Part shown: positions 1 through 5,197 of the stretch, in pieces
How positions within the stretch are numbered: the first letter of the stretch is position 1
How the letters are laid out: each line of letters opens with the position of its first letter
Assembly (NCBI GenBank): GCA_030040475.1
Contig: JASHTQ010000010.1
Location: forward strand, 1-6,331
Source of the DNA: Streptosporangiaceae bacterium
Lineage (GTDB): Bacteria > Actinomycetota > Actinomycetes > Streptosporangiales > Streptosporangiaceae
DNA: 6,331 bases
Reading direction: 5' to 3'
The notes under the pieces: generated by a model
Told to the model about the DNA's origin: nothing
The model's input: the letters and a program-made list of their open reading frames with translations, nothing else
Databases searched by the model: none
Made by a program: the position numbers and the translations under genes

Positions 1-151
1 CCTGCTCGGTCAGCCGCGCCGCCGCCGCCTCGAGCGCCGGCGCGCGCCGCCCGGTGATGACCACGCGGTGCGTCGGCGCGAGCCGCGCGGCGATCGCGTA
101 GCCGATGCCGGTGGCGCCGCCGCCGACCAGCGCGGTCCGTGCGGTGATGAT
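1..151 (-). CDS. Short-chain dehydrogenase/reductase (SDR), N-terminal part, runs off the window
   Basis: The minus strand reads IITARTALVGGGATGIGYAIA followed by HRVVITGRR. This is the first beta strand, the glycine-rich dinucleotide-binding turn and the second beta strand of a Rossmann-fold SDR. The usual first Thr of the TGxxxGIG turn is Gly here. The ITGRR stretch after strand 2 is typical of NADP(H)-preferring members (family knowledge). About 50 residues are visible; the catalytic Ser-Tyr-Lys lies outside the window, so the substrate is unknown. The reading frame has no ATG, GTG or TTG where the protein should begin. The position given is an ATC codon placed 3 nt after a good Shine-Dalgarno (GGGAGG, minus strand 160-155). 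A second ATC follows at 148-146, and a CTG at 130-128 would cut off half of strand 1. The gene is divergent from the IclR regulator and is probably one of its targets (inference). Confidence 0.8.
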   Translation of the reverse strand, partial: MITARTALVGGGATGIGYAIAARLAPTHRVVITGRRAPALEAAAARLTEQ

Positions 152-220
152 GGGCCTCCCGGGGACGAAACTCGTGCACGATGGGCTTAGCCTGACCGGT
201 ATGACCCCACGGAACCAACC
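152..220. promoter_or_regulatory. Divergent control region between the SDR and iclR-type genes
   Basis: This 69-bp gap must carry the promoters for both the leftward SDR and the rightward regulator. It contains a perfect 10-bp palindrome, TCGTGCACGA (172-181), near its middle. Weak -10-like hexamers are present (TAGCCT at 188-193, TATGAC at 200-205 on the plus strand), but I cannot pair either with a convincing -35, so no promoter is called precisely. The SDR ribosome-binding site GGGAGG lies at 160-155 on the minus strand. A GGAA at 211-214 is the only, weak, ribosome-binding sequence ahead of the regulator's GTG. The first operator-like palindrome lies just downstream, inside the regulator gene. 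Confidence 0.5.
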
Positions 221-1015
221 GTGAGTCCCGCTCAGCGGGACACGGCGCCAGCCCGGGCCGGCGCGGCGCCCGAGGGCGGGCTCGACCGGGCGGCGGCGAT
301 CCTCGGCGCGTTCGACGCGGCCCACCGCGAGCTCACCCTGGCCGCGCTTGTCGCCAGGTGCGGGCTGCCCAGGTCGACCACGCACCGGACCGCGGACCGG
401 ATGATCCGGCTGGGCTGGCTGGAAAAGCCGGCCGACAGGTACCGCATCGGCAACCGCCTGTTCGAGGTCGCCAGCCTGGCGCCGATCCGGCTTGAGCTGC
501 GCGAGGCGGCGCTGCCGTTCCTGCAGGACCTGCACGAGGCCACCAGGATCACCGTGCAGCTCGGCGTGCTCGACGGGACGCAGGTGCTGGTCGTCGACAA
601 GATCACCGGGCACCGGGCGATGCCGATGCTGTCCCAGGTCGGCGGGATGATCCCGGCGTACTGCTCGGCGCTGGGCCGGGCGATCCTCGCCTACTCCCAG
701 CCCGCGGTCATCGACACCGCGCTGGCCGGGCCGCTGCCCGCGCGCACCGCGCGGACGCTGACCAGCAAGGTCGCCATCCTGCGCGAGCTGACCGCGGTGC
801 CCGAGCGCGGCTGGGCGGTCGATCGCGAGGAGGGCAACATCGGCGTCAGCTGCGTGGCCGCGCCGATCTTCGGCCCGCTCGGCGACGTCGCCGCGGCCCT
901 TTCCGTCACCGGCCCCAGCCAGCTAGTGCGGGCCGACCGGATCGGCCCCGCGGTGCGGATGGCGGCCGCCGCGACCTCCCGCGCCTACAGCCGTCCCCGG
1001 CCACAGTCCCGCTGA
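221..1015 (+). CDS. IclR-family transcriptional regulator
   Basis: This 264-residue protein has the two-domain layout and length of the IclR family. Residues 21-77 form the winged helix-turn-helix (LDRAAAILGAF, then LTLAALVARCGLPRSTTHR with the recognition helix, then LGWLEK and the wing YRIG). Residues about 90-255 form the effector-binding domain, with the family-typical SALGRAILA stretch in the middle and GVSCVAAPIFGP at 208-219. IclR proteins are usually small-molecule-responsive repressors or activators of nearby catabolic genes and bind short palindromes as dimers or tetramers (family knowledge). The GTG start is preceded only by a weak GGAA. The gene is divergent from an SDR and upstream of the cupin-fragment/monooxygenase pair. 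It carries one copy of the same 17-bp palindrome at each end (225-241 and 1006-1022), which suggests autoregulation and control of both flanks. The effector is unknown. Confidence 0.93.
   Translation: MSPAQRDTAPARAGAAPEGGLDRAAAILGAFDAAHRELTLAALVARCGLPRSTTHRTADRMIRLGWLEKPADRYRIGNRLFEVASLAPIRLELREAALPFLQDLHEATRITVQLGVLDGTQVLVVDKITGHRAMPMLSQVGGMIPAYCSALGRAILAYSQPAVIDTALAGPLPARTARTLTSKVAILRELTAVPERGWAVDREEGNIGVSCVAAPIFGPLGDVAAALSVTGPSQLVRADRIGPAVRMAAAATSRAYSRPRPQSR
225..241. promoter_or_regulatory. Candidate IclR operator, copy 1
   Basis: GTCCCGCT-C-AGCGGGAC is a perfect inverted repeat with 8-bp arms and a 1-bp centre, starting 4 bases after the first base of the regulator's GTG codon. The same arms recur at 1006-1022. 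Size and symmetry fit a homodimeric regulator site. Placed over the start of the regulator gene and 70-90 bp upstream of the SDR start, it could block the regulator's own transcription and act on the SDR promoter. Binding is inferred, not shown. Confidence 0.6.
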
Positions 1016-1022
1016 GCGGGAC
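1006..1022. promoter_or_regulatory. Candidate IclR operator, copy 2
   Basis: GTCCCGCT-G-AGCGGGAC has the same 8-bp arms as the palindrome at 225-241 and differs only in the central base. The flanking A on each side (A-GTCCC...GGGAC-A) is also shared. It spans the TGA stop of the regulator and lies about 90 bp upstream of the cupin-fragment start, so it is well placed as the operator of the cupin/monooxygenase unit. As an RNA hairpin it has no following T-run, which makes a terminator role less likely. Confidence 0.6.
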
Positions 1023-1113
1023 AGATCGTTGCGTCGCCGCTCAGGCCACCGCAGGCTGTGGCATTACACACGCGCGGAAGCGCGGCGCGACCCAAGGGAC
1101 CAAGGAGGCGGCG
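1023..1113 (+). promoter_or_regulatory. Leader and promoter region of the cupin-fragment/monooxygenase unit
   Basis: This 91-bp stretch follows the second palindrome. It contains a TTGCGT hexamer (1029-1034) but no good -10 at the right distance. It also has a small hairpin with a GGAA tetraloop (CGCGC at 1071-1075 pairing with GCGCG at 1080-1084) and ends in a perfect ribosome-binding site, AAGGAGG (1102-1108), 5 nt before the ATG at 1114. The strong site is the main evidence that the short downstream reading frame is really translated. An open frame runs through here from about 1029 in phase with the monooxygenase, but its translation looks like non-protein sequence. Confidence 0.45.
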
Positions 1114-1281
1114 ATGAGTCTTGGCGGCGGCTATATGTTGCCCTCGCGCCAGGGGCAGCAGATCGCGGCGATCGGCCTCGGCATCACGATGAAGACCGAC
1201 GGAAAGCCGACGCGCGACGCGTACTCGCTGTTCGAGTACGCGATCCCGGCGCGCACCGCCGGCCCGCCCGAGGTGCGCTGA
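1114..1281 (+). CDS. Small cupin-like protein lacking the metal-binding half
   Basis: This is a 55-residue reading frame with an excellent ribosome-binding site. It reads GGGYMLPSRQG, then IGLGITMKTDGKPTRDAYSL, then FEYAIPARTAGPPEVR and stop. The pattern G-x-x-x-T-x-K (about 22-27), T-x-x-A-Y-S-L-x-E-Y (about 33-42) and P-x-x-x-x-G-P-P (45-52) resembles the opening strands of single-domain cupins, where the next residues are normally the metal-binding H-x-H. Here the protein stops exactly at that point, so a full catalytic cupin barrel cannot form. The next gene starts 2 bases after its TGA, implying translational coupling and a shared transcript. It may be a remnant truncated when the monooxygenase was joined to it, a leader that sets expression of the monooxygenase, or a genuine small partner protein. 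The cupin resemblance is from pattern recognition only. Confidence 0.6.
   Translation: MSLGGGYMLPSRQGQQIAAIGLGITMKTDGKPTRDAYSLFEYAIPARTAGPPEVR
1218..1242. repeat. Perfect 10-bp inverted repeat (hairpin) inside the cupin-like ORF
   Basis: CGCGTACTCG (1218-1227) and CGAGTACGCG (1233-1242) are exact reverse complements around a 5-nt loop, CTGTT. As RNA this is a strong stem-loop about 42 nt upstream of the monooxygenase ATG. No T-run follows, so it does not look like an intrinsic terminator. Part of the symmetry follows from the coded peptide (Y-S-L-F-E-Y), so it may be coincidental. Confidence 0.45.
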
Positions 1282-1283
1282 GC

Positions 1284-2804
1284 ATGCGCGTCGCGATCAT
1301 CGGCGCCGGCGTCGCGGGCCTGGTCACCGCGAAGGTGCTCGACCAGGCCGGGCACGAGGTCGTCGGCTACGACAAGGCGCCCGACGTCGGCGGGGTGTGG
1401 AGCCGGACCCGCCGGTACCCGGGACTGACCACGCAGAGCCCGAAGGCGCAGTACTCGCTGTCGGACTTCCCGATGCCGCGCGACTATCCCGAATGGCCGA
1501 ACGGCGAGCAGATCCAGGCCTACCTTGCCGCGTACGCCAGCCACTTCGGCCTGGACCAGAAGCTGCGCCTGTCCGAGGAGGTGACCTCGGCCGCTCCCGC
1601 CCCAGGCGGCGGCTGGACGCTCACCACGGCAACCGCAACGGACCACGTCGACGCGCTCGTGGTGGCCAACGGCGTGTTCTGCGAGCCCGCCGTGCCGAGC
1701 TACCCGGGCCAGGCCGAGTTCACCGCGGCCGGCGGCCAGGTGCTGGCCGGCTGCGAGCTGAACGACGCGGAGCAGGCCCGCGGCAAGCGCGTGCTCGTCG
1801 TCGGCTACGGCAAGTCGGCCTGCGACGTCACCGTGCCGGTCAGCGAGGTCGCGGCGAGCACCGACGTGATCGCCAGGCACCTGCTGTGGAAGGTGCCGCG
1901 CCGCATCGGCGGGGTGGTCAACTTCAAGCTGCTGCTGCTGACCCGGATGGGCGAGGCGCTGTTCAGGTACCTGCGCCCGCGCGGCGTGGAGAAGTTCCTG
2001 CACGGCCCCGGCAACGGGATCCGCGGCCGGATGGTCAACTCGATCGGCACCGCGTCGGTCCGCCAGTTCGGGCTCAGGCAGCTGAGCCTCGTGCCGCCCG
2101 GCCAGATGGAGGACATCGTGCGCGGCGCGATCGGCCTGGCCACCGAGGGCTTCTTCGAGGGCGTGCAGGCCGGCCGCATCGTGGTGCACCCGAACCGGAC
2201 CGTCGCCCGGCTGCTGGCCGACGGCGGCGAGCCCGCCGCCGAGCTTGACGACGGCACCCGGCTCCCCGCGGACCTGATCGTCTGCGCGACCGGGTTCACC
2301 CAGGGCGTGCCGTTCCTGCCCGCCGACGTCACCGGGCAGGTGCTCGACGAGCGCGGCAACTTCATGCTCTACCGGCAGATCCGCCCGGCCGGCGTGCCCG
2401 GCCTGTACTTCAACGGGTACAACTCCTCGTTCTTCAGCCCGCTCAACGCCGAGATGGCCGCGATCTGGATCGCCGCCGACCTGGCGGGCGCGGTCGCGCT
2501 GCCCGAGCCAGCCGCGATGCGCCGGCAGGTCACCGAGCAGCTCGCGTTCATGGACGACGCCACCGACACCCACCACTGCCACGGCGGGAAGATCATCCCG
2601 TTCTCGCTGCACAACGTCGACGAGGTGCTCGGCGACCTCGGCGTCAACATCAGCGCCGCGACCCGCGCCTGGCACTGGCTGATGCCCGTCGACCCCGCCG
2701 CCTACCGCCGCATCACCCCCGCGGTGCTCGCCCGCCTGCCAAGCCCCGCGCCCGCGCCCGCACCCGTGGCAGAACAGCTGCCCGACCCGTCGCCCGCCGC
2801 CTGA
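1284..2804 (+). CDS. Flavin-containing monooxygenase (FMO-like, NAD(P)H/FAD-dependent)
   Basis: This 506-residue protein is a class B flavoprotein monooxygenase-type enzyme, expected to use NADPH, FAD and O2 to oxygenate a soft nucleophile or a ketone. It starts with the FAD-binding Rossmann motif (VAIIGAGVAGL, GxGxxG at 7-12), followed by DVGGVW at 35-39. The second dinucleotide motif, VLVVGYGKSACD, has GxGxSA at 174-179. The ATGF motif that ends the second Rossmann domain is at 335-338, and the conserved C-terminal block LYFNGYNSSFFSPLNAEMAA is at about 374-393. The exact FxGxxxH(x)3W/Y fingerprint is not present; the equivalent region reads YPGQAEFTAAGGQVLAGCELND. The start at 1284 is chosen because the GxGxxG motif then lies at residue 7, GAGG lies about 10 nt upstream, and it follows the cupin-like stop by 2 bases. 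Upstream in-frame sequence is not protein-like. The tail (about 486-506) is a low-complexity Pro/Ala stretch. Context suggests IclR-controlled degradation or tailoring together with the SDR; the substrate is unknown. Confidence 0.9.
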   Translation: MRVAIIGAGVAGLVTAKVLDQAGHEVVGYDKAPDVGGVWSRTRRYPGLTTQSPKAQYSLSDFPMPRDYPEWPNGEQIQAYLAAYASHFGLDQKLRLSEEVTSAAPAPGGGWTLTTATATDHVDALVVANGVFCEPAVPSYPGQAEFTAAGGQVLAGCELNDAEQARGKRVLVVGYGKSACDVTVPVSEVAASTDVIARHLLWKVPRRIGGVVNFKLLLLTRMGEALFRYLRPRGVEKFLHGPGNGIRGRMVNSIGTASVRQFGLRQLSLVPPGQMEDIVRGAIGLATEGFFEGVQAGRIVVHPNRTVARLLADGGEPAAELDDGTRLPADLIVCATGFTQGVPFLPADVTGQVLDERGNFMLYRQIRPAGVPGLYFNGYNSSFFSPLNAEMAAIWIAADLAGAVALPEPAAMRRQVTEQLAFMDDATDTHHCHGGKIIPFSLHNVDEVLGDLGVNISAATRAWHWLMPVDPAAYRRITPAVLARLPSPAPAPAPVAEQLPDPSPAA

Positions 2805-2829
2805 CCAGTCACCGGTGCCGGGGGGAGAC

Positions 2830-2882
2830 ACCACCATCCGTTCGGAAATTAAATGATCTTATTAGTCCGAACGGGCGGTGGT
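2830..2882. repeat. Imperfect 17-bp inverted repeat around a 19-bp AT-rich core
   Basis: The left arm at 2830-2846 (ACCACC-AT-CCGTTCGGA) and the right arm at 2866-2882 (TCCGAACGG-GC-GGTGGT) are complementary at 15 of 17 positions, including a perfect 9-bp inner block and a perfect 6-bp outer block. The core 2847-2865 is nearly all A/T, in sharp contrast to the surrounding GC-rich DNA. It sits between the monooxygenase stop and the broken methyltransferase. It could be a transcription-termination hairpin, although there is no terminal T-run. It could instead be a regulator or recombinase site, or the scar of an insertion. Which of these applies cannot be decided from the sequence. Confidence 0.6.
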
Positions 2883-2952
2883 TCCCGCTCCTGCGCCAGC
2901 CCTCGCCCGCCAGCGGCGATCCCCGCGATCGACGCCAGGTACCCCATCCGGC

Positions 2953-3810
2953 CTCGCCGGCGGACACGCCGGGATGTCCTTGGCGGGCACGACGCGCAGC
3001 CCGAGATCGTCGCGGGCGTCGAGATCGATCCAGACGCGTGCGAGACGTTCGGCAAGGCACACCCGGCCGCCGAGGTGATCTGCGACGACGTGAGCCGCCT
3101 CCCCTTCGAGACCTGGGCACCGCGAGTCGACGTCGTCGTCGGCGGCCCCCCGTGCCAGCCCTGGAGCACCGGCGGCAAGCGACTCGGCGAGGCCGACCCG
3201 CGAGACGGCTGGCCGATCTTCCTGCACGCCCTGGCGGCGGTCAGGCCCCGGGCATTCGTCGCGGAAAACGTCGCCGGCTTTGCCGCGGGCGCCCGCAAGC
3301 CCCACTTCGACCTGCTGATTCAGCGGCTCAGGAACCTCGGCTACCACGTCACCGCCGGCGTACTGAACGCAGCGGACTACGGAGTCCCGCAGCGCCGCCT
3401 GCGCCTGCTCATCGTCGGCACCACGCGCGGCCGGTTCGGCTTCCCTGCGCCGCGCTACGGCGCGGGAGCCGGCGAACCGTGGCGGGTAGCGGGCGACGTG
3501 CTCGGCCCGGACCCAGTCGGCATCCCTAACTCGTCGATGATCACGTACGCGCGGCGGCCCGACCCCGTGGGTCGACACCCTGGGAATAGTCCCCGACTAC
3601 CACGCTCACCTCACCGCGGGAGGCGCGCCGCGGGCCGGGCGCGTCCCCGGCGCCAGGCGGATCACCGTTGAGGAGTCGGCGCTTCTGCAAAGCTTCCCCG
3701 GCGGCATGCACTTCGCCGGACCACGGTCGAGCTGCTACCGCCAGATCGGCAATGCCGTCCCGCCAATGCTCGCCCAGGCCGTCGGAGCAGAACTCCTCAG
3801 GCAGCTCGGC
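2953..3810 (+). pseudogene. DNA cytosine-5 methyltransferase, broken by frameshifts and loss of sequence
   Basis: Recognisable C5-methyltransferase motifs are spread over two frames. The main frame carries EIVAGVEIDPDACETF (motif II), GGPPCQPWS (motif IV; catalytic Cys codon 3153-3155), FVAENV (motif VI) and YGVPQRRLRLLIVG (motif VIII). At about 3555-3565 the homology jumps to the next frame, which reads WVDTLGIVPDYHAHL, then RRITVEESALLQSFP and YRQIGNAVPP (motifs IX-X). The main frame stops at 3671. The short distance between motifs VIII and IX suggests that target-recognition sequence is missing at the jump. At the 5' end, a degenerate motif I (LAGGHAGMSL, 2953-2982) is in a different frame from motif II, and no convincing start or leading strand precedes it. 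An open frame exists from 2853 (MILLVRTGG...), but its first ~43 residues are not family-like. The C-terminal frame has no stop near the expected end (about 3810). Without motif I the product should not bind SAM, so I call it non-functional. No nuclease partner is present. Confidence 0.82.
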
Positions 3811-3879
3811 GAACGCCAGGGCCCGTTACTCGCCAGCAGCGATACCCGCGTCTTCCAGTCACCTCGTTCCCCGGCCCGG
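3811..3879. other. Convergent intergenic gap, no recognisable signal
   Basis: These bases separate the end of methyltransferase homology from the stop of the convergent exporter gene. I looked for a bidirectional hairpin terminator and found only a weak 5-bp pairing. No gene or repeat is supported here. Confidence 0.4.
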
Positions 3880-5034
3880 TCAGCCTTCCGCGGTCCGCCT
3901 GATCCTGGCCAGGCCGAGGGTCACCAGGCAGGTGGCCGCGAGCAGCGAGTAGGGCACCAGGTCCGAGGTCGCCTCGGCGAGCGCGCCGCTGCCCGCGGCG
4001 GCGACGGCCTGGCCCGTGGCCCAGGCGAGGTTGGCCAGGCCGAAGGCCAGGCCCTGGTCGAGCTGCTGGTCGTGGGCGCCCTCGCTGACCAGCGCCATGC
4101 CCGGGGTGAACAGCGTGCCGAAGAAGGGCATGCCCACGATCAGCACCGGGATGAGCGCCCATGCCGACGGCAGCGTGGGCGCCAGCAGGCTGAGCGCCAT
4201 CGCGCCGACCAGCGAGAACCGCACCGGCACGATCGCGCCGCGCCGGTCGGCCACCCGCCCCACGGACGGCGACAGCCCCGCCTCAAGGCCGGCCGAGGCC
4301 AGGAACGTCCCGGCGATGACCAGGGCGGTGACCCCGAGCCTGGCCAGCCGCAGCGGCGCGAGCACGTCAAGGACGCCGAACGCCAAGCCTGCCAGCAGCG
4401 TCAGCCACAGCCCGGTGCCCATCTTGCGGTCGGCGGCCGCGGCGAACGCCTCGCGCAGCCGCTGCGGGACCGCCTCGCGCGGCGCGGGCACGGCGAACGC
4501 CACCGCCATCAGCACCCCGCCCGCCACCGCGGCGCTTGCGAACGCGGGCCGGGTGCCGATCTCGTACCCGATCGCCCCCACGACCGGCCCGAACAGCGCC
4601 CCGCCCACGGCCGCTCCCATGGCCGTCCCGATCATCTCGCCGCGCCGTTCTGGCGGCGCCTCGGTCGCCAGCCAGGCCATGCCGCCGGCCCAGGTGCACG
4701 CGCCGCCGAGGCCCTGCACGAACCGGGCGGAGTCCAGCACCGACGCCGCCGACGCCCAGCCGAAGACCAGCGTCGAGATCCCCATCAGCGCCAGCCCGAC
4801 AAGCACGGTCTTGCGGTAGCCAAGGCGCCCGGTGAGCAGCCCGCCGGGCAGCGCCCCGACCAGGGTGCCGACCGGGTAGCCCGCTACCAGGATCCCGGCG
4901 CCCGCCTTGGACAGGTGCGCCACCTGCGTGTAGTGCGGCAGCAGCGGCGTCAGCGCGGTGAAGAAGATCGTGTCGACCAGGCCGAGCGCGCATACGAACA
5001 GCAGCAGTGCGCGCAGCGACCGAGTAAGTGGCAA
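3880..5034 (-). CDS. MFS transporter, drug-efflux-like (12 TM)
   Basis: This 384-residue membrane protein has the hydrophobic pattern of a 12-helix major facilitator, starting with [19 protein letters not shown] (7-25). The cytoplasmic loop 2-3 motif A is [14 protein letters not shown] (64-77), with Thr in place of the usual Asp. The symmetric loop 8-9 copy is [15 protein letters not shown] (258-272). In helix 5, [11 protein letters not shown] (146-156) resembles the GPxxG antiporter motif C of proton-driven drug exporters, so efflux by H+ antiport is likely; the substrate is unknown. The start is TTG at 5034-5032. An in-frame TGA (5043-5041) lies only two codons upstream, and there is no ATG or GTG nearby. 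The ribosome-binding sequence (GAGGCGGG, minus strand) lies in the 3' arm of a hairpin that abuts the start codon. The upstream gene, a small acidic protein, ends 6 nt away in the same frame, so translational coupling is likely. Confidence 0.9.
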   Translation of the reverse strand: MPLTRSLRALLLFVCALGLVDTIFFTALTPLLPHYTQVAHLSKAGAGILVAGYPVGTLVGALPGGLLTGRLGYRKTVLVGLALMGISTLVFGWASAASVLDSARFVQGLGGACTWAGGMAWLATEAPPERRGEMIGTAMGAAVGGALFGPVVGAIGYEIGTRPAFASAAVAGGVLMAVAFAVPAPREAVPQRLREAFAAAADRKMGTGLWLTLLAGLAFGVLDVLAPLRLARLGVTALVIAGTFLASAGLEAGLSPSVGRVADRRGAIVPVRFSLVGAMALSLLAPTLPSAWALIPVLIVGMPFFGTLFTPGMALVSEGAHDQQLDQGLAFGLANLAWATGQAVAAAGSGALAEATSDLVPYSLLAATCLVTLGLARIRRTAEG

Positions 5035-5062
5035 CCCGCCTCACTGATCCCAGTGCGGCGGG
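5035..5062 (-). promoter_or_regulatory. Hairpin covering the ribosome-binding site of the MFS gene
   Basis: Read as minus-strand mRNA, CCCGCC (5062-5057) pairs with GGCGGG (5040-5035), and CACUG (5055-5051) pairs with CAGUG (5046-5042), with one G-A mismatch between the two blocks and a GGAU loop. That gives 11 pairs in all. The 3' arm contains the GAGG/GGCGGG ribosome-binding sequence and ends directly at the UUG start at 5034. The UGA stop of the upstream small gene (5043-5041) lies inside the same arm. A ribosome finishing the small gene would therefore open the hairpin and expose the exporter start. This is a textbook layout for translational coupling; the function is inferred. Confidence 0.6.
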
Positions 5063-5184
5063 CGATCCCGGCGCAGGCGCTCCTCGTCGTCGGGCTCCGG
5101 AGCCTCGCCCCAGCCGATGCCGGCTTCTTCCTCGCTGTGTTCCGGCAGCACCGGTTTTTCCTCGGGATCATGGCGCATGCTCAC
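5041..5184 (-). CDS. Small acidic conserved protein (about 45-47 aa)
   Basis: The minus strand encodes a short, highly charged protein. It opens MRHDPEEKPVLPEHSEEEAG, continues GIGWGEAPEPDDEERLRR and ends DRPPHWDQ. The G-W-G-x-x-P-E-P-D-D-x-E-R-L-R-R and R-P-P-H-W core matches, from memory, a small uncharacterised protein common in actinobacteria, which supports it as a real gene despite its length. It has no membrane segment, no Cys and no catalytic motif; it is probably cytosolic and largely disordered. The start given is a GTG (5184-5182) with GGA 6 nt upstream. An ATG two codons later (5178-5176) is the alternative and gives 45 residues. It begins 13 bases after the stop of the YhhN-family gene, and its stop lies in the hairpin ahead of the exporter, so it may act in part as a coupling leader. 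No function is known to me. Confidence 0.75.
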   Translation of the reverse strand: MSMRHDPEEKPVLPEHSEEEAGIGWGEAPEPDDEERLRRDRPPHWDQ

Positions 5185-5197
5185 ATTATTTCCGGCG

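Noticed and set aside
1029..1283. N-terminal extension of the monooxygenase to about 1029
   Set aside because: The FAD motif would be pushed to residue ~92, the translation looks like noise, and the region is occupied by the cupin-like ORF with its own strong ribosome-binding site.
2065..2092. Inverted repeat GGCTCA...TGAGCC inside the monooxygenase
   Set aside because: A short 6-bp stem within coding sequence, expected by chance at this GC content; nothing around it suggests a role.
2810..2817. CACCGGTG palindrome after the monooxygenase stop as a terminator
   Set aside because: It is only an 8-bp self-complementary sequence with no loop and no T-run.
1131..2837. Long open frame (568 codons) on the minus strand opposite the monooxygenase
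   Set aside because: Its product is rich in G, A, R, H, V and D in a pattern typical of the complement of a high-GC gene, with no recognisable domain. The plus-strand monooxygenase explains the region fully.
2853..2984. The ATG at 2853 as a genuine methyltransferase start
   Set aside because: The first ~43 residues do not resemble the SAM-binding motif I region, the ribosome-binding sequence is poor, and the start lies in the loop of the inverted repeat. An open frame by chance is likely in GC-rich DNA.
2849..3298. Minus-strand frame over the 5' part of the methyltransferase remnant
   Set aside because: No family resemblance and no good start signal, and it overlaps the strand carrying clear methyltransferase motifs. 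Its end in AT-rich codons is due to the inverted-repeat core.
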